DNA of 64,000 nt from positions 186,001 through 250,000 of the forward strand of contig CBDASO010000001.1 in assembly GCA_965199665.1 (NCBI GenBank). The letters are read 5' to 3'. Positions 1 to 12,886 of this stretch are shown in pieces; positions within the stretch are counted from its first letter, which is position 1, and every line of letters starts with the position of its first letter. Under the pieces are notes generated by a model. It made no database searches. It had not been told where the DNA came from and saw nothing but the letters and a program-made list of their open reading frames with translations. A program made the translations under genes and the position numbers. The stretch is from JAVVHH01 sp965199665 (GTDB taxonomy: Bacteria; Pseudomonadota; Alphaproteobacteria; Acetobacterales; Acetobacteraceae).

Positions 1-3815
<3,815 letters not shown>

Positions 3816-4324
3816 CGGGGACCAGCTTACCTCGCTCGCATCGCGTGAACACTTGGCCGAACCCGGGGCAGGGGCGGTTTCCGCTGCAATCTGCCCGGGG
3901 CCGAATTGAAGTGCCTTTCAGGTAACAGTGTTGCTGGCCAAGTCCAATGCTGCATTGCGAGAGCCGAGGCATCGCGATAGAAAGTTATGGGTTTCGCGTG
4001 GCGTCCCGAGCTTGGTGAGACAAGATGGCGAGCGGTCGGCCTGTTGAGGCAAGCGCAATCGTGGGCGTCTTCGGCGGACCGCCTCGGGATACCCCTCCAA
4101 TATTGTCGGTGAACGGCGGCAGCGTGGCCCCGTTGCGCGCCCTGTTTACCGAAGCGCGGTTCGTTTCTGGGAAAACGCCCACCGATGCTTCGGTCCGATT
4201 TCCGGCCGGATTAACGATTGGGATACGCAAAAATCCCGAGTTCCAGCTTTCGGCACCGTTCCTCCGCACTCCCGAGTCACGCACGCGGCCGTCTATTCTT
4301 AATTCGGCAACGTTGTCCCAAGTA
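3816..4324. other. Divergent intergenic region between PKS and capsule operon
   Basis: About 500 bases with noticeably more A/T than the flanking genes. A frame continuous with the KpsC-like gene is open back to an ATG at 4025, but its 100-residue translation has no alanine/arginine bias like real genes here and no family resemblance, so I read it as non-coding. It must hold the promoters of two divergent operons. I see no confident -35/-10 pair, operator or hairpin. Confidence 0.5.
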
Positions 4325-6001
4325 ATGGACGGGAGGCTGGTCGGCTGGTGCGAACAGCTGCTCCAGAGCCAGGACTGGTTCACGGACGACGTGGCGACCC
4401 GTGCCGCTGCATTGCGCCGCACGGTTCTGGCTCATCGACTCGGCGGGCGGTGGTGGGGCGGGGTACCGCAGCTCGTGGCCGGCGGCTGCGTCGTGTTCGC
4501 CTCGCCGGACCGCGAAACCACGCGCCGCATGCTGCAGGACGCGCTTTCGGCAACCGATGCCGGACGGATCACGCTGGTCGTGGACCGGCCCGGCGCGGTC
4601 GGTCGCGAAGCCCGGCGACGCGGTGTCGCCGTGTTGTGCGAACCGGTCGATCCCTGGCCGCTGCTCGAAGCGGCCGATCGTCTCTACGCGCCCGCCGACT
4701 CCGATGCGGCACTGGTGGCGGGCCTGCTCGGCAAGCCGGTGACCATCGCTGGCCCGGGGCCCCTCGCACTCACGACCGACCCCGACCGCCTTGCCGCCGC
4801 TGCCTTGCTGCTCGGCGCCCGTTACGCCGATCCCTTCACAGGCGCCCCGAGCACTCCGGAGAATTACCTCGACCGACTCGCCGACATGCGGCGGCATCAG
4901 CGGACCCGCGTGGGCGTGGCGTGCTGCGTCGGCATCTCGTTCTGGAAGCGGCGCCGGGTCGCGGCGATGCTGGGCGGCGATCGCCCGCCGGCCTTCTGCA
5001 GGAGCGCCGCCGCGGCCGTTGCTGCCGCTGCCGGCCATGATGGCGGCATCGCCGTCTGGGCCTCCCGCATGCCCGCCGGCCTGGCCGAAGCCGCCGAGCG
5101 CGCCGGCGTCCCGCTGTTTCGCATGGAGGACGGCTTCGTCCGGTCCGTCGGCCTCGGCGCCGATTTCCTGCCGCCGCTCTCGCTCGTGTTGGACCGGACC
5201 GGCTTGTATTACGACGCGACGGGTCCGAGCGACCTCGAAACCCTCCTCGCGGAGACCCGCTTCGACCCGGCCCTGCTGTGCCGTGCCGCCGCGCTGCGGC
5301 AGCGCCTCGTGGCGGACAAGGTGACCAAATACAATTTGCCCGCCGGCGTGCCGTTCGAGCGGCCGCGCGGACGCCGGGTCATCCTGGTGCCCGGCCAGGT
5401 CGCCGATGACCGGTCGGTGCTGCTGGGCGGCGCCGGCCTCGCACCCGGGCTCGACCTGCTCCGCCGCGTGCGCCGCCATGCGCCGGACGCGTTCATCCTC
5501 TACAAGCCGCACCCGGACGTGGACGCGGGCCACCGCGCCGGGGCCGTGCCGGACCGCGACGTGCTCGCCATCGCCGATCAGGTGCTGCGCGGCGGCTCGA
5601 TGGCCGACCTGCTCGGCCGCGTCGACGAAGTGCACACGCTCACGTCGCTCACCGGCTTCGAGGCGCTGCTGCGCGGCACGCCGGTCACCACGTATGGCCA
5701 GCCCTTCTACGCCGGTTGGGGGCTCACCACCGATCTCGCGCCCCCGGCCCGGCGCCTGCGCTGCCTCCAGCTCGACGAGTTGGTTGCCGCCGCCATGATC
5801 CTCTACCCGACCTACCTCGACCCGGTCACCGGCCTGGCCTGCGGGCCGGAAATCGTCATGGACCGCCTGCGCGACCCGGCGCTGCACCGCGCCGGCTGGC
5901 TCGTCCGCGCCCGCCGCGCCCAGGGGCGCTGGGCCCATCGCTGGCGCGTGCTCGCCCCGCCGTCCCCGTCGCGCGACCCAAGCTGGAGCCGAGTTGCATG
6001 A
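4325..6001 (+). CDS. kpsC: KpsC-like capsular polysaccharide glycosyltransferase
   Basis: 558 residues from ATG 4325. KpsC enzymes add beta-Kdo residues that link group 2-type capsules to a lyso-phosphatidylglycerol anchor at the cytoplasmic face of the inner membrane. Family landmarks visible: EDGFVRSVGLG at residues 268-278, KPHPDV at 394-399, and TYGQPFYAGWGL at 456-467. Full-length KpsC is about 675 residues with two related catalytic halves; here the C-terminal half is well conserved and the N-terminal half shorter and divergent, so it may carry only one full active site. The start is chosen because upstream in-frame sequence looks non-coding; no good ribosome binding site is visible. 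Its stop overlaps the next gene by ATGA. Confidence 0.85.
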   Translation: MDGRLVGWCEQLLQSQDWFTDDVATRAAALRRTVLAHRLGGRWWGGVPQLVAGGCVVFASPDRETTRRMLQDALSATDAGRITLVVDRPGAVGREARRRGVAVLCEPVDPWPLLEAADRLYAPADSDAALVAGLLGKPVTIAGPGPLALTTDPDRLAAAALLLGARYADPFTGAPSTPENYLDRLADMRRHQRTRVGVACCVGISFWKRRRVAAMLGGDRPPAFCRSAAAAVAAAAGHDGGIAVWASRMPAGLAEAAERAGVPLFRMEDGFVRSVGLGADFLPPLSLVLDRTGLYYDATGPSDLETLLAETRFDPALLCRAAALRQRLVADKVTKYNLPAGVPFERPRGRRVILVPGQVADDRSVLLGGAGLAPGLDLLRRVRRHAPDAFILYKPHPDVDAGHRAGAVPDRDVLAIADQVLRGGSMADLLGRVDEVHTLTSLTGFEALLRGTPVTTYGQPFYAGWGLTTDLAPPARRLRCLQLDELVAAAMILYPTYLDPVTGLACGPEIVMDRLRDPALHRAGWLVRARRAQGRWAHRWRVLAPPSPSRDPSWSRVA

Positions 6002-7308
6002 TCGCCGACCGCCCCGCGCCGCCCCGCACCTTCGTTTTCCTGCAAGGCCTCGCCTCCGACTTCTTCGGCCGCCTTGCCGATCGCCTCGCCGCGCGCGGGC
6101 ACCGGGTGATCCGCGTCAACCTGAACGGCGGCGACTGGCTATTCTGGAACCGGCCGGACGGCGTCAACTTCCGCGGCCGCGCCGCCCACTGGCCCGCTTT
6201 CTTCGCCGACCTGGTCAAGCAACGCGGCATTACCGACCTGGTGCTGTTCGGCGATTGCCGGCCGCTGCACCGCGCCGCCATCACCGTCGCCAACGAGATG
6301 CGGCTGGTGACCCATGTGGTGGAGGAAGGCTACCTCCGCCCGGACTGGATCACGGTCGAGCAGGGCGGGGTCAACGGCCACTCCACCCTGCCGCGCGACC
6401 CCACCTGGTATCGCGACCTCGCCGCCACGCTGCCGCCGGTGCCCGCCATTACCGCCATCCCGTCCAGCTTCCGGCGCCGCGCCTTCGCCGATCTTTCCTA
6501 CAACATCAGTGCGATGCTGCTCGCTTGGGCATACCCGTTCTACCGCACCCATCGGCCTTGGCATCCCGCGATCGAGTATTGGGGCTGGGCCCGCCGTCTG
6601 CTCGGGCGTCCCTGGGCCGAGCGCCGCGCCGAACTCGCCGCCCGCCGGCTCGAACACGGCGAGCCGTTCTTCCTGTTCCCGCTCCAGCTCGACTGCGATA
6701 GTCAGATCCGACTGCACTCCTCCTTTCGCGGCATGCGCGAGGCGATCGAAGCCGTGCTGGGTTCCTTCGCCACCCACGCCCCGGCCGATAGCTTACTGGT
6801 CGTCAAGGAACATCCGCTCGACAACGGCTTGATCGACTGGCGCCGGGCCGTCGCCGACGTCGCCGCGCGGCACCGCCTGCAGGACCGGCTGGTCTATCTC
6901 GAGGCCGGTGTGATCGACGACCTGGTCAAGCCCGCCCGCGGCGTCGTCACCGTCAACAGCACCACCGGCACGCTGGCGCTCGCTTGCAACGTGCCGGTCA
7001 TCACCCTCGGGACCGCGATCTACGACCTGCCGGGCCTGACCGATCAGCAGGGGCTCGACGCCTTCTGGCACGCGCCGACCCCACCAGATCCCGCCCTGTT
7101 CGACGCCTTCCGCCGCGTGCTCGCCCATCGCTGCCTGGTCCGCGGCGGCTTCTTCAGCGATCGCGGGCTCGCCATGCTGACCGACGGCGCCGTGGCCCGG
7201 CTCGAGGCCGCCGAGCGCCCGCGCGCGACCCACGAGCGCGTGCCCGCTGCGGCCAAGCCCACCTTCGCGCCGGTGTCCCGGCAGGCCTCCGCCCTGTCGC
7301 GTTCGTGA
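5998..7308 (+). CDS. kpsS: KpsS-like capsular polysaccharide biosynthesis protein
   Basis: 436 residues, ATG inside the last codons of the KpsC-like gene (ATGA overlap). KpsS is the partner Kdo transferase that adds the first Kdo to lyso-phosphatidylglycerol. Visible family marks are the N-terminal FLQGLASDFFGRLADRLAARG glycosyltransferase-like start (residues about 11-31), the conserved GDCRPLH segment, VVEEGYLRPDWIT, a KEHPLD motif in the C-terminal half and the VNSTTGTLAL segment near the end. These match the capsule synthesis family shared by KpsS and LipB. Adjacent KpsC and KpsS is the expected arrangement for a Kdo-linker capsule, although export genes (kpsMT, kpsED) and Kdo genes (kpsFU) are not in this window. 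Confidence 0.88.
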   Translation: MIADRPAPPRTFVFLQGLASDFFGRLADRLAARGHRVIRVNLNGGDWLFWNRPDGVNFRGRAAHWPAFFADLVKQRGITDLVLFGDCRPLHRAAITVANEMRLVTHVVEEGYLRPDWITVEQGGVNGHSTLPRDPTWYRDLAATLPPVPAITAIPSSFRRRAFADLSYNISAMLLAWAYPFYRTHRPWHPAIEYWGWARRLLGRPWAERRAELAARRLEHGEPFFLFPLQLDCDSQIRLHSSFRGMREAIEAVLGSFATHAPADSLLVVKEHPLDNGLIDWRRAVADVAARHRLQDRLVYLEAGVIDDLVKPARGVVTVNSTTGTLALACNVPVITLGTAIYDLPGLTDQQGLDAFWHAPTPPDPALFDAFRRVLAHRCLVRGGFFSDRGLAMLTDGAVARLEAAERPRATHERVPAAAKPTFAPVSRQASALSRS

Positions 7309-8087
7309 CGGCGGCCGCCCCTCGCTCGCTGTTGCTCACCGGTGCGTCCAGCGGGCTCGGTGCGGCGCTCGCCCTCTCCTACGCCGCGCCCGGCATCACC
7401 CTGGCGCTGAACGGTCGCGACGAGGCGCGGCTGGAGGCGACGGCGCGCGCCTGCCGCGACCGGGGCGCCACCGTGCGCACCGCCGCGCTCGAGATCGGCG
7501 AGCCCGGCCTAATCGGCGAGTGGGTGCTGGCCAGCGACGACGCTGCCCCGCTGGACCTGGCCATCGCCGCCGCGGGCCTGTCCGGCGGCCCGCAGCCCGG
7601 CGAGATCACGGAAGGCGTCCGATCTGCCAGCCGGCAGGTCGCAACCAATCTGCTCGGCGCGATGCACGTGATCGAGCCGCTGCTGCCCCGCATGCTGGCC
7701 CGCCGCGGCGGCCATGTCGCGGTCATCTCCTCCGTCGCCGGCTATCGCGGCCTGCCCTACAGCCCGGCCTACAGCGCCAGCAAGGCTGGCATACGTGCCT
7801 ATGGCGACGGCCTCCGCGCCGCGCTCGCCCCGCACGGCGTGGCCTGCAGCGTCGTCGTTCCCGGCTTCTTCGACTCGCCCATGACCGACCATTTCATCGG
7901 CGACAAGCCGTTCCTGATCCCGCTCGACCGGGCCGCCGCCATCGTGCGCCGCGGGTTGGATCGCCGCCGCGGCCGGATCGTGTTCCCCCGCCTGCTCGGC
8001 CTCGGGCTGCAGGCCACCGACTTGATGCCGGCCTTCCTCGGCGACATGATCCTGCGCTCGCACCGCTTCCATATCCGACACCGCTGA
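7305..8087 (+). CDS. Short-chain dehydrogenase/reductase in the capsule operon
   Basis: 260 residues from GTG 7305, overlapping the KpsS stop as GTGA. Classical SDR: nucleotide-binding TGASSGLG at residues about 12-19, catalytic Ser in VISSVAG and an intact YSASK (Tyr-x-x-x-Lys) motif. The NNAG position reads AAAG, a tolerated variant. The C-terminal tail (after VVPGFFDSPMTDHF) resembles membrane-associated SDRs that act on lipids or sugar-lipids. Substrate unknown; its place between KpsS and a phosphotransferase suggests sugar or lipid-anchor modification during surface polysaccharide assembly. Confidence 0.85.
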   Translation: MTAAAPRSLLLTGASSGLGAALALSYAAPGITLALNGRDEARLEATARACRDRGATVRTAALEIGEPGLIGEWVLASDDAAPLDLAIAAAGLSGGPQPGEITEGVRSASRQVATNLLGAMHVIEPLLPRMLARRGGHVAVISSVAGYRGLPYSPAYSASKAGIRAYGDGLRAALAPHGVACSVVVPGFFDSPMTDHFIGDKPFLIPLDRAAAIVRRGLDRRRGRIVFPRLLGLGLQATDLMPAFLGDMILRSHRFHIRHR

Positions 8088-8095
8088 TCCCGTTG

Positions 8096-9532
8096 ATGCA
8101 GTTCGCTCTCGCCTTCGCCGCCTTGGCCGCGACGTGGCTGATGCTTCGGCGGCAGGCCGGCGGCGGGACCTGCCCGTGGCTGCTCGTGCTCGATGTCGGG
8201 CCCATCCTGCTCGGATGGCTGATCGCGGCCACGCTGCTGCGCCGGCCGATGACCGCCGCCGTGATCGTCTTCGCCGCCGGCGCGGGCCTGGCCGTCACCG
8301 ACGCGGTCAAGCGCAGCACCTTGCGCGAACCGCTGGTATTCGCCGACCGCGCCGAACTGCTGGAGGTCGTCCGCCACCCGCAACTTTATCTGCCCTTCGC
8401 CGGCCCGGCGCGTATCGTCGGCGGGGCCGCGGTCGCGGTGGCGGCGGCCATTGCCTTGATCTGGCTCGAGCCGCCGGTGATGCGCGTATCGCCGGTCGGG
8501 CCGGTGCTGCTCGGCCTGCTCGCGATCCTGCTGCCGATCGCCGGCCCGGTGCTGCCGCGCCTGGCCGCGCTCTACCGCCGCGCCGGCGTCACCTCCGACC
8601 CGGCGCTCGACATGCGGCGCCACGGCTTCCTCGCCGCCCTCGTCATCCACGCCACGCTCGCCCGGCACGAGCGGCCGCGCCGCCGCGCCGCCGTGGTGCC
8701 GGATCTCCCGCCCGCTCGCCCCGGGGCGCCGGTCGTCCTGGTCCAGGTCGAGTCGTTCTACGACGCCCGCCGTCTCGGCCCGGCCGTGCCGGCCGATCTG
8801 CTGCCCGGCTTCGACCGCCTGTGCGCCGCCGCGGCCGCCACGGGCCGGCTCGCCGTTCCGTGCTGGGGCGCCAATACGGTGCGCTCCGAATTCGCGGTTC
8901 TCACCGGCATCGACGCCGCCGCGCTCGGGCTGGACCGCTTCAACCCCTACGAGCGCTTCGCCTTGGCCCGCACCCGCTCGGTCGCCTGGCAGTTCAAGGC
9001 GGCGGGCTATCGCACGATCTGCCTGCACCCGTTCGACAAGCGCTTCTACGCCCGCGACCGCGTCATGCCGCAGCTCGGCTTCGACGAGTTCCGTGGTCCG
9101 GAGGCGTTCGCCGGCGCCGAGCGGGCCGGCCGCTACGTGTCCGACGCGGCGGTCGCCCGCGAGGCGGCGCGCATCGTGCGCGAGGAGGGCCCGCTCGTCT
9201 TCGTGTTCGCCATGACCATCGCCAATCACGGCCCGTGGGAAGCGGCGGCCGGCGGCGAGCTCGCGCAGTTCTGCGCCGGGCTCCGCGGCAGCGACCGGAT
9301 GTTCGCCCCGCTGATGGACGCGCTGCCGCCCGGCGGCGTTCTGGCCATCTACGGCGACCACCAGCCCAGCCTGCCCGCCCTGTTCGCCGCAACCGGCGAA
9401 ACGGACGACCGCACCGATTACGCGATCTGGCAGGCAGGCGCCGCCCCCGGCCCGCGACGGGACATCGCGGCCGAGGATCTGGCCGCACTCGTGCTGACGC
9501 AGACGCAGGCCGAGGCCCGGGCGGCGGCATGA
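8096..9532 (+). CDS. LTA synthase/sulfatase-superfamily phosphotransferase (phosphoglycerol transferase type)
   Basis: 478 residues. N-terminal 160 residues hold about four hydrophobic segments; the C-terminal alkaline-phosphatase-like domain faces the periplasm. Active-site residues are all present: metal-binding Glu219 in QVESF, catalytic Thr261 in GANTVRSEF, His378 in ANHGPW and Asp421-His422 in YGDHQPS. The GxNTVRxEF motif is that of LtaS and OpgB-type enzymes, which move sn-glycerol-1-phosphate from phosphatidylglycerol, rather than of formylglycine sulfatases. Lying 8 bases after the SDR and overlapping the next gene by ATGA, it probably decorates the capsule or its precursor with phosphoglycerol or another lipid-derived phosphate. 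Phosphoethanolamine transfer is an alternative. Confidence 0.85.
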   Translation: MQFALAFAALAATWLMLRRQAGGGTCPWLLVLDVGPILLGWLIAATLLRRPMTAAVIVFAAGAGLAVTDAVKRSTLREPLVFADRAELLEVVRHPQLYLPFAGPARIVGGAAVAVAAAIALIWLEPPVMRVSPVGPVLLGLLAILLPIAGPVLPRLAALYRRAGVTSDPALDMRRHGFLAALVIHATLARHERPRRRAAVVPDLPPARPGAPVVLVQVESFYDARRLGPAVPADLLPGFDRLCAAAAATGRLAVPCWGANTVRSEFAVLTGIDAAALGLDRFNPYERFALARTRSVAWQFKAAGYRTICLHPFDKRFYARDRVMPQLGFDEFRGPEAFAGAERAGRYVSDAAVAREAARIVREEGPLVFVFAMTIANHGPWEAAAGGELAQFCAGLRGSDRMFAPLMDALPPGGVLAIYGDHQPSLPALFAATGETDDRTDYAIWQAGAAPGPRRDIAAEDLAALVLTQTQAEARAAA

Positions 9533-10755
9533 GCGGACCCATCGTGCTCGACCTGTCGCGCCTCTTGTCCCGCGCCGCCCGCCGCGTGCCGACCGGCATC
9601 GACCGCGTCGAGCACGCTTATGCCGAGACCCTGTTGGTCGCCGCCCGGGCGCGCCTCCGCTACGCCGCGTTGCACCCGCTCGGCCGCTTCGCCCACCTGC
9701 CGACCGCCCGGGCCCGGCACTTCGTCGAGCGCACCGGGCAACTCTGGCAACATGCCATGCCGGCGCCCGGCCACGAGGGCCCTGCGGCCGCGAGCGTGCA
9801 GGGCCTCGCCCGCCGTCTATATGCCGGCCTGATGCTCCCGCACGCGTCGCCCCGCTTCCTGCGAGAGGAAAGCGGGGCGCGGCCGAGCTACCTGCTCGTC
9901 TCGCACCACCACCTCCACCAACCCAGCGCGATCGAAACCGCCAAGCGCCGGCTCGGCGCCACCTTCGTGTGCTTCATCCACGACCTGATCCCGATCGAGC
10001 TGCCCGAGTACGGCCGCCCGCTGGAGGCCGCCAAGCACGTCCGCCGCATGGAAACCGCGACCCGGCTGGCCGACGCCTTCGTGGTCAATTCGGCCGCCAC
10101 CGGCGAGGCGCTGCGGCCCTTCATGCGCCGGGCCGGCCGCGACGTCCCGCTGCTGGTGGCTCCCCTCGGCGTGCACCGAACCGCGCCGCGCGCCGCGCCG
10201 CCGCCCGACCCCGAGCCCTATTTCGTCTACGTCGGCACCATCGAGCCGCGGAAGAACCACCTGCTCCTGTTCAACATCTGGCGCCGCATGGTGGAGACTG
10301 GCCAGCCGCGGATCCCCAAGCTCATCCTGGTCGGGCAACGCGGCTGGGAGAACGAGATGGTGCTGGACGTGCTGGAACGCTCGGCCGCGCTGCGGCCCCA
10401 CATCCGCGAGTTCAACGCCCTGCCGGATGGCGACGTCGCGTCCCTGGTGGCGGGCGCCCGGGCGCTGCTGCTGCCGTCATTTGCCGAAGGCTACGGCCTG
10501 CCGGTGGCCGAGGCGCTGGCGGCGGGCACGCCGGTCCTGTGTAGCGACCTGCCGGCCTTGCGCGAGGTGGGCGGCGACGCGCCCGATTATCTCGACCCGC
10601 TCGATGGGCTCGGATGGCTCGCCGCCATCCACGATTACACCCGGCCCGACTCCGCGCGGCGCGCGCGGCAGCTCGCCCGCATCGCTGGCTGGTCGCCGCC
10701 CGGCTGGGCGGGGCATATCGACGCTGTGGTCTCGCTGATCGACGGCCTGCCGTAA
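9529..10755 (+). CDS. GT4-type glycosyltransferase
   Basis: 408 residues with ATG in an ATGA overlap with the preceding gene. GT-B fold retaining glycosyltransferase: the C-terminal nucleotide-sugar half carries YVGTIEPRKNH (about residue 235), LILVGQRGWE, and the E-x7-E signature in SFAEGYGLPVAEALAAGTPVL. The N-terminal half includes LDLSRLLSRAARRVPTGIDR, a start shared by rhamnosyl/mannosyltransferases that act on O-antigens and capsules, and FIHDLIPIELPEY. It likely adds a repeat-unit sugar from a nucleotide donor in the cytoplasm. Four bases separate it from the methyltransferase gene. Confidence 0.9.
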   Translation: MSGPIVLDLSRLLSRAARRVPTGIDRVEHAYAETLLVAARARLRYAALHPLGRFAHLPTARARHFVERTGQLWQHAMPAPGHEGPAAASVQGLARRLYAGLMLPHASPRFLREESGARPSYLLVSHHHLHQPSAIETAKRRLGATFVCFIHDLIPIELPEYGRPLEAAKHVRRMETATRLADAFVVNSAATGEALRPFMRRAGRDVPLLVAPLGVHRTAPRAAPPPDPEPYFVYVGTIEPRKNHLLLFNIWRRMVETGQPRIPKLILVGQRGWENEMVLDVLERSAALRPHIREFNALPDGDVASLVAGARALLLPSFAEGYGLPVAEALAAGTPVLCSDLPALREVGGDAPDYLDPLDGLGWLAAIHDYTRPDSARRARQLARIAGWSPPGWAGHIDAVVSLIDGLP

Positions 10756-10759
10756 CGCC

Positions 10760-11758
10760 ATGCGCGTCCCGTCCCTCGCGCGCTGGTGGCCCTCGCGCCG
10801 CCATCCGGTCTGGCCCGTGCCGCTGGACGCGTCCGACGTGAAGCTGCTCGGCAGCGCGCTGGCCCGCCGCCTCTATGACGACGGCGTCGCCGGGCCGGCA
10901 GCCGCGCTGCCGGCCGAGCCGGAGCGGATCGGCCGGCGCGGCGGCCTCTGCCGCCAGAGCGACATCGAGGCGGGCTGGCTGCGGCACTGGTGCGGCGCGC
11001 TGCGCATGGCGCCGCTGTATCACCGCAAGGTCTGGGAGGATTGCTTCGTCGCGCAGACGCTGTGGGAGGCCGGGATGCTCGCCGACGGACGGCGCGGGCT
11101 CGGCTTCGCCGTCGGCGTCGAGACCCTGCCGGCGTTCTTCGCGGCGCGCGGCGTCGACGTGCTGGCGACCGATCTGCCGGCCGGGCACCGCGCCGCCCGA
11201 GGCTGGCAGCGCACGGGCCAGCATAGCGGCGCGCTGGAGCAGCTCTTCCACCCCGCCTTGATCGACGCCGACCGCTTCGCCGACCGGGTCCGCTTCCGCG
11301 CGCTGGACATGAATGCGCTGCCGCCGGACCTCGGCGCGCCGATGGACTTTCTGTGGTCGGTCTGTTCGGTGGAACATCTCGGCTCGGTCGAGGCCGGGCT
11401 GCGTTTCATGGAGGACGCCATGCGCTTCCTGCGCCCGGGCGGCATCGCGGTGCATACGATGGAGTTCAACCTCCGCCCGCATGTCTCCGGGCACCTCCGG
11501 CGCGGCAAGACCGTGCTGTTCGAGCGGCCGGACCTCGAGACGCTGCAACGACGGCTCGAGGCGGCCGGACACGTCGTGGCCCCGATCGACTTCGCCGAAG
11601 GCGAGGGCGTGCTGGACGGCTACGTGGACGTGCCGCCCTTCGGCGACGTGCCGGGCTGGCCGGCGCACCTGCCGACGGCGCCGCACCTGCGCATTCTGCT
11701 CCGCGGCTTCGTGACCACCTCCCTCGGCATCGTCGTCGAGGCCGGCCCGCGGCGCTGA
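10760..11758 (+). CDS. SAM-dependent methyltransferase of the polysaccharide operon
   Basis: 332 residues. A class I methyltransferase fold is indicated by GFAVGVETLPAFF (motif I-like, about residues 113-125) followed by VLATDL (acidic strand-2 residue) and LWSVCSVEHLGS plus FLRPGGIAVHTMEF (motifs II-III, about 195-235). Similar proteins sit in capsule and O-antigen loci and may methylate a sugar or terminate the chain. It follows the glycosyltransferase by four bases and precedes the hydrolase-TPR gene by four, so it belongs to the 4325-12878 operon. The acceptor cannot be told from sequence. Confidence 0.8.
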   Translation: MRVPSLARWWPSRRHPVWPVPLDASDVKLLGSALARRLYDDGVAGPAAALPAEPERIGRRGGLCRQSDIEAGWLRHWCGALRMAPLYHRKVWEDCFVAQTLWEAGMLADGRRGLGFAVGVETLPAFFAARGVDVLATDLPAGHRAARGWQRTGQHSGALEQLFHPALIDADRFADRVRFRALDMNALPPDLGAPMDFLWSVCSVEHLGSVEAGLRFMEDAMRFLRPGGIAVHTMEFNLRPHVSGHLRRGKTVLFERPDLETLQRRLEAAGHVVAPIDFAEGEGVLDGYVDVPPFGDVPGWPAHLPTAPHLRILLRGFVTTSLGIVVEAGPRR

Positions 11759-11762
11759 CGCG

Positions 11763-12878
11763 GTGACCGCCGACCCGGCCGTCCTGTTCCGCGACGACGA
11801 CCTCATCGTCCGCCACCATGCCGGGCGCGGTGGCGCCGCCTGCGTCGTGACCTTCGACTCCTACACGGACGTGTTCGACCTCGACCGCTCCGCCTTCGGC
11901 GAGCCGCTCTTCGCCGCCGAGCGGATCGACGCGGTGCACGTCCTGTCCCGCGACAATCGCTGGTATCAATATCCGGCCATGCTCGAGGCGATTGCGGCCG
12001 TCGCCGCGGCGACGCGGGGCTACGATCGGGTGGTCGCCTACGGGTCCAGCATGGGCGCTTACGCGGCTCTACGCCTGGCCGGAGCGGTGCGTGCCGACGC
12101 CGTGCTGGCGCTCTCGCCCCAATGGACGATCGACCCGGCGCGCGCGCCCTGGGAGACACGCTGGCCCGACAGCAGCCGCACCTTCGCCGATGCGTGGGAG
12201 CGAGCCACGCCACCCGCCACGCCGGCCGAGACGGTCGTGATCTTCGACCCGCTGCTGCGCGACCGCCGCCACGTCCGGGCGCTGGCCCGCGAGGGCTACC
12301 GCTTCCGTCCCGTCGAAATCCCCGGCGGCGGACATCCGGTGGCCGCCTTTCTCGCGGAGGTCGGCCTGCTCCGGCCGGCGATCCTGGATCTCCTCGCCGG
12401 CCGGTTCGACCCCGATCGGCTCCGTACGGCCGCAATGGCGCGGCGCGCCGGCTCTGCGCAAGCGTTGCTGGCCGCGAGCAGCCGCGTCGCCAAGGCCCGG
12501 ATCAGCCGCCGCCTCGCGCTGCTGGAAGGGGCCGCCGCGATCGCGCCGGAGAACCCGATCGTGCTCAGCCGCCTCGCGCTCGAACTCTCCTGGGCCGGGC
12601 GCGCCGATGAGGCCTTGGCGACCCACGCCCGCGCCCTGGCGCTGCAACCCGGGCAGCCGACACTGCTGATGCATCTGAGCTGCAGCCACGAGATCGCCGG
12701 CGATCGGGCGGCCGCGCTGGGGACCATGGCCCAAGCCTGTGCGACCCCCGCCGGCAATCTCTACCGCCTTCGGTGGGCCGCGCTGCAGTCCGGGGCGACG
12801 CGCGAGCCAAACTGGCCGGGCTGGTTCCGCCGTCTGACCGGTCGGCGCCCCCGCCGCTTGGCAGAAGCCGACGTTTGA
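11763..12878 (+). CDS. Alpha/beta-hydrolase-like protein with C-terminal TPR-like repeats
   Basis: 371 residues from GTG 11763. The N-terminal ~220 residues look like an alpha/beta hydrolase: nucleophile elbow GSSMG with Ser96, a later FDPLLRDRRHV strand that could supply the acid, and GGGHPVAAF that could supply His. The remaining part is helical with TPR-like spacing (LLEGAAAIAPENPIVLSRLALELSWAGRADEALATHARALALQP is spread over about residues 253-296). Last gene of the capsule operon, converging on the response regulator at 12887. Role unknown: an esterase or scaffold for polysaccharide assembly is possible. I do not recognise a named family. Confidence 0.7.
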   Translation: MTADPAVLFRDDDLIVRHHAGRGGAACVVTFDSYTDVFDLDRSAFGEPLFAAERIDAVHVLSRDNRWYQYPAMLEAIAAVAAATRGYDRVVAYGSSMGAYAALRLAGAVRADAVLALSPQWTIDPARAPWETRWPDSSRTFADAWERATPPATPAETVVIFDPLLRDRRHVRALAREGYRFRPVEIPGGGHPVAAFLAEVGLLRPAILDLLAGRFDPDRLRTAAMARRAGSAQALLAASSRVAKARISRRLALLEGAAAIAPENPIVLSRLALELSWAGRADEALATHARALALQPGQPTLLMHLSCSHEIAGDRAAALGTMAQACATPAGNLYRLRWAALQSGATREPNWPGWFRRLTGRRPRRLAEADV

Positions 12879-12886
12879 AAGTTGCT

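Noticed and set aside
4277..5938. 553-codon minus-strand open frame opposite the KpsC-like gene
   Set aside because: No recognisable motifs and strong antisense composition; the plus strand carries KpsC landmarks.
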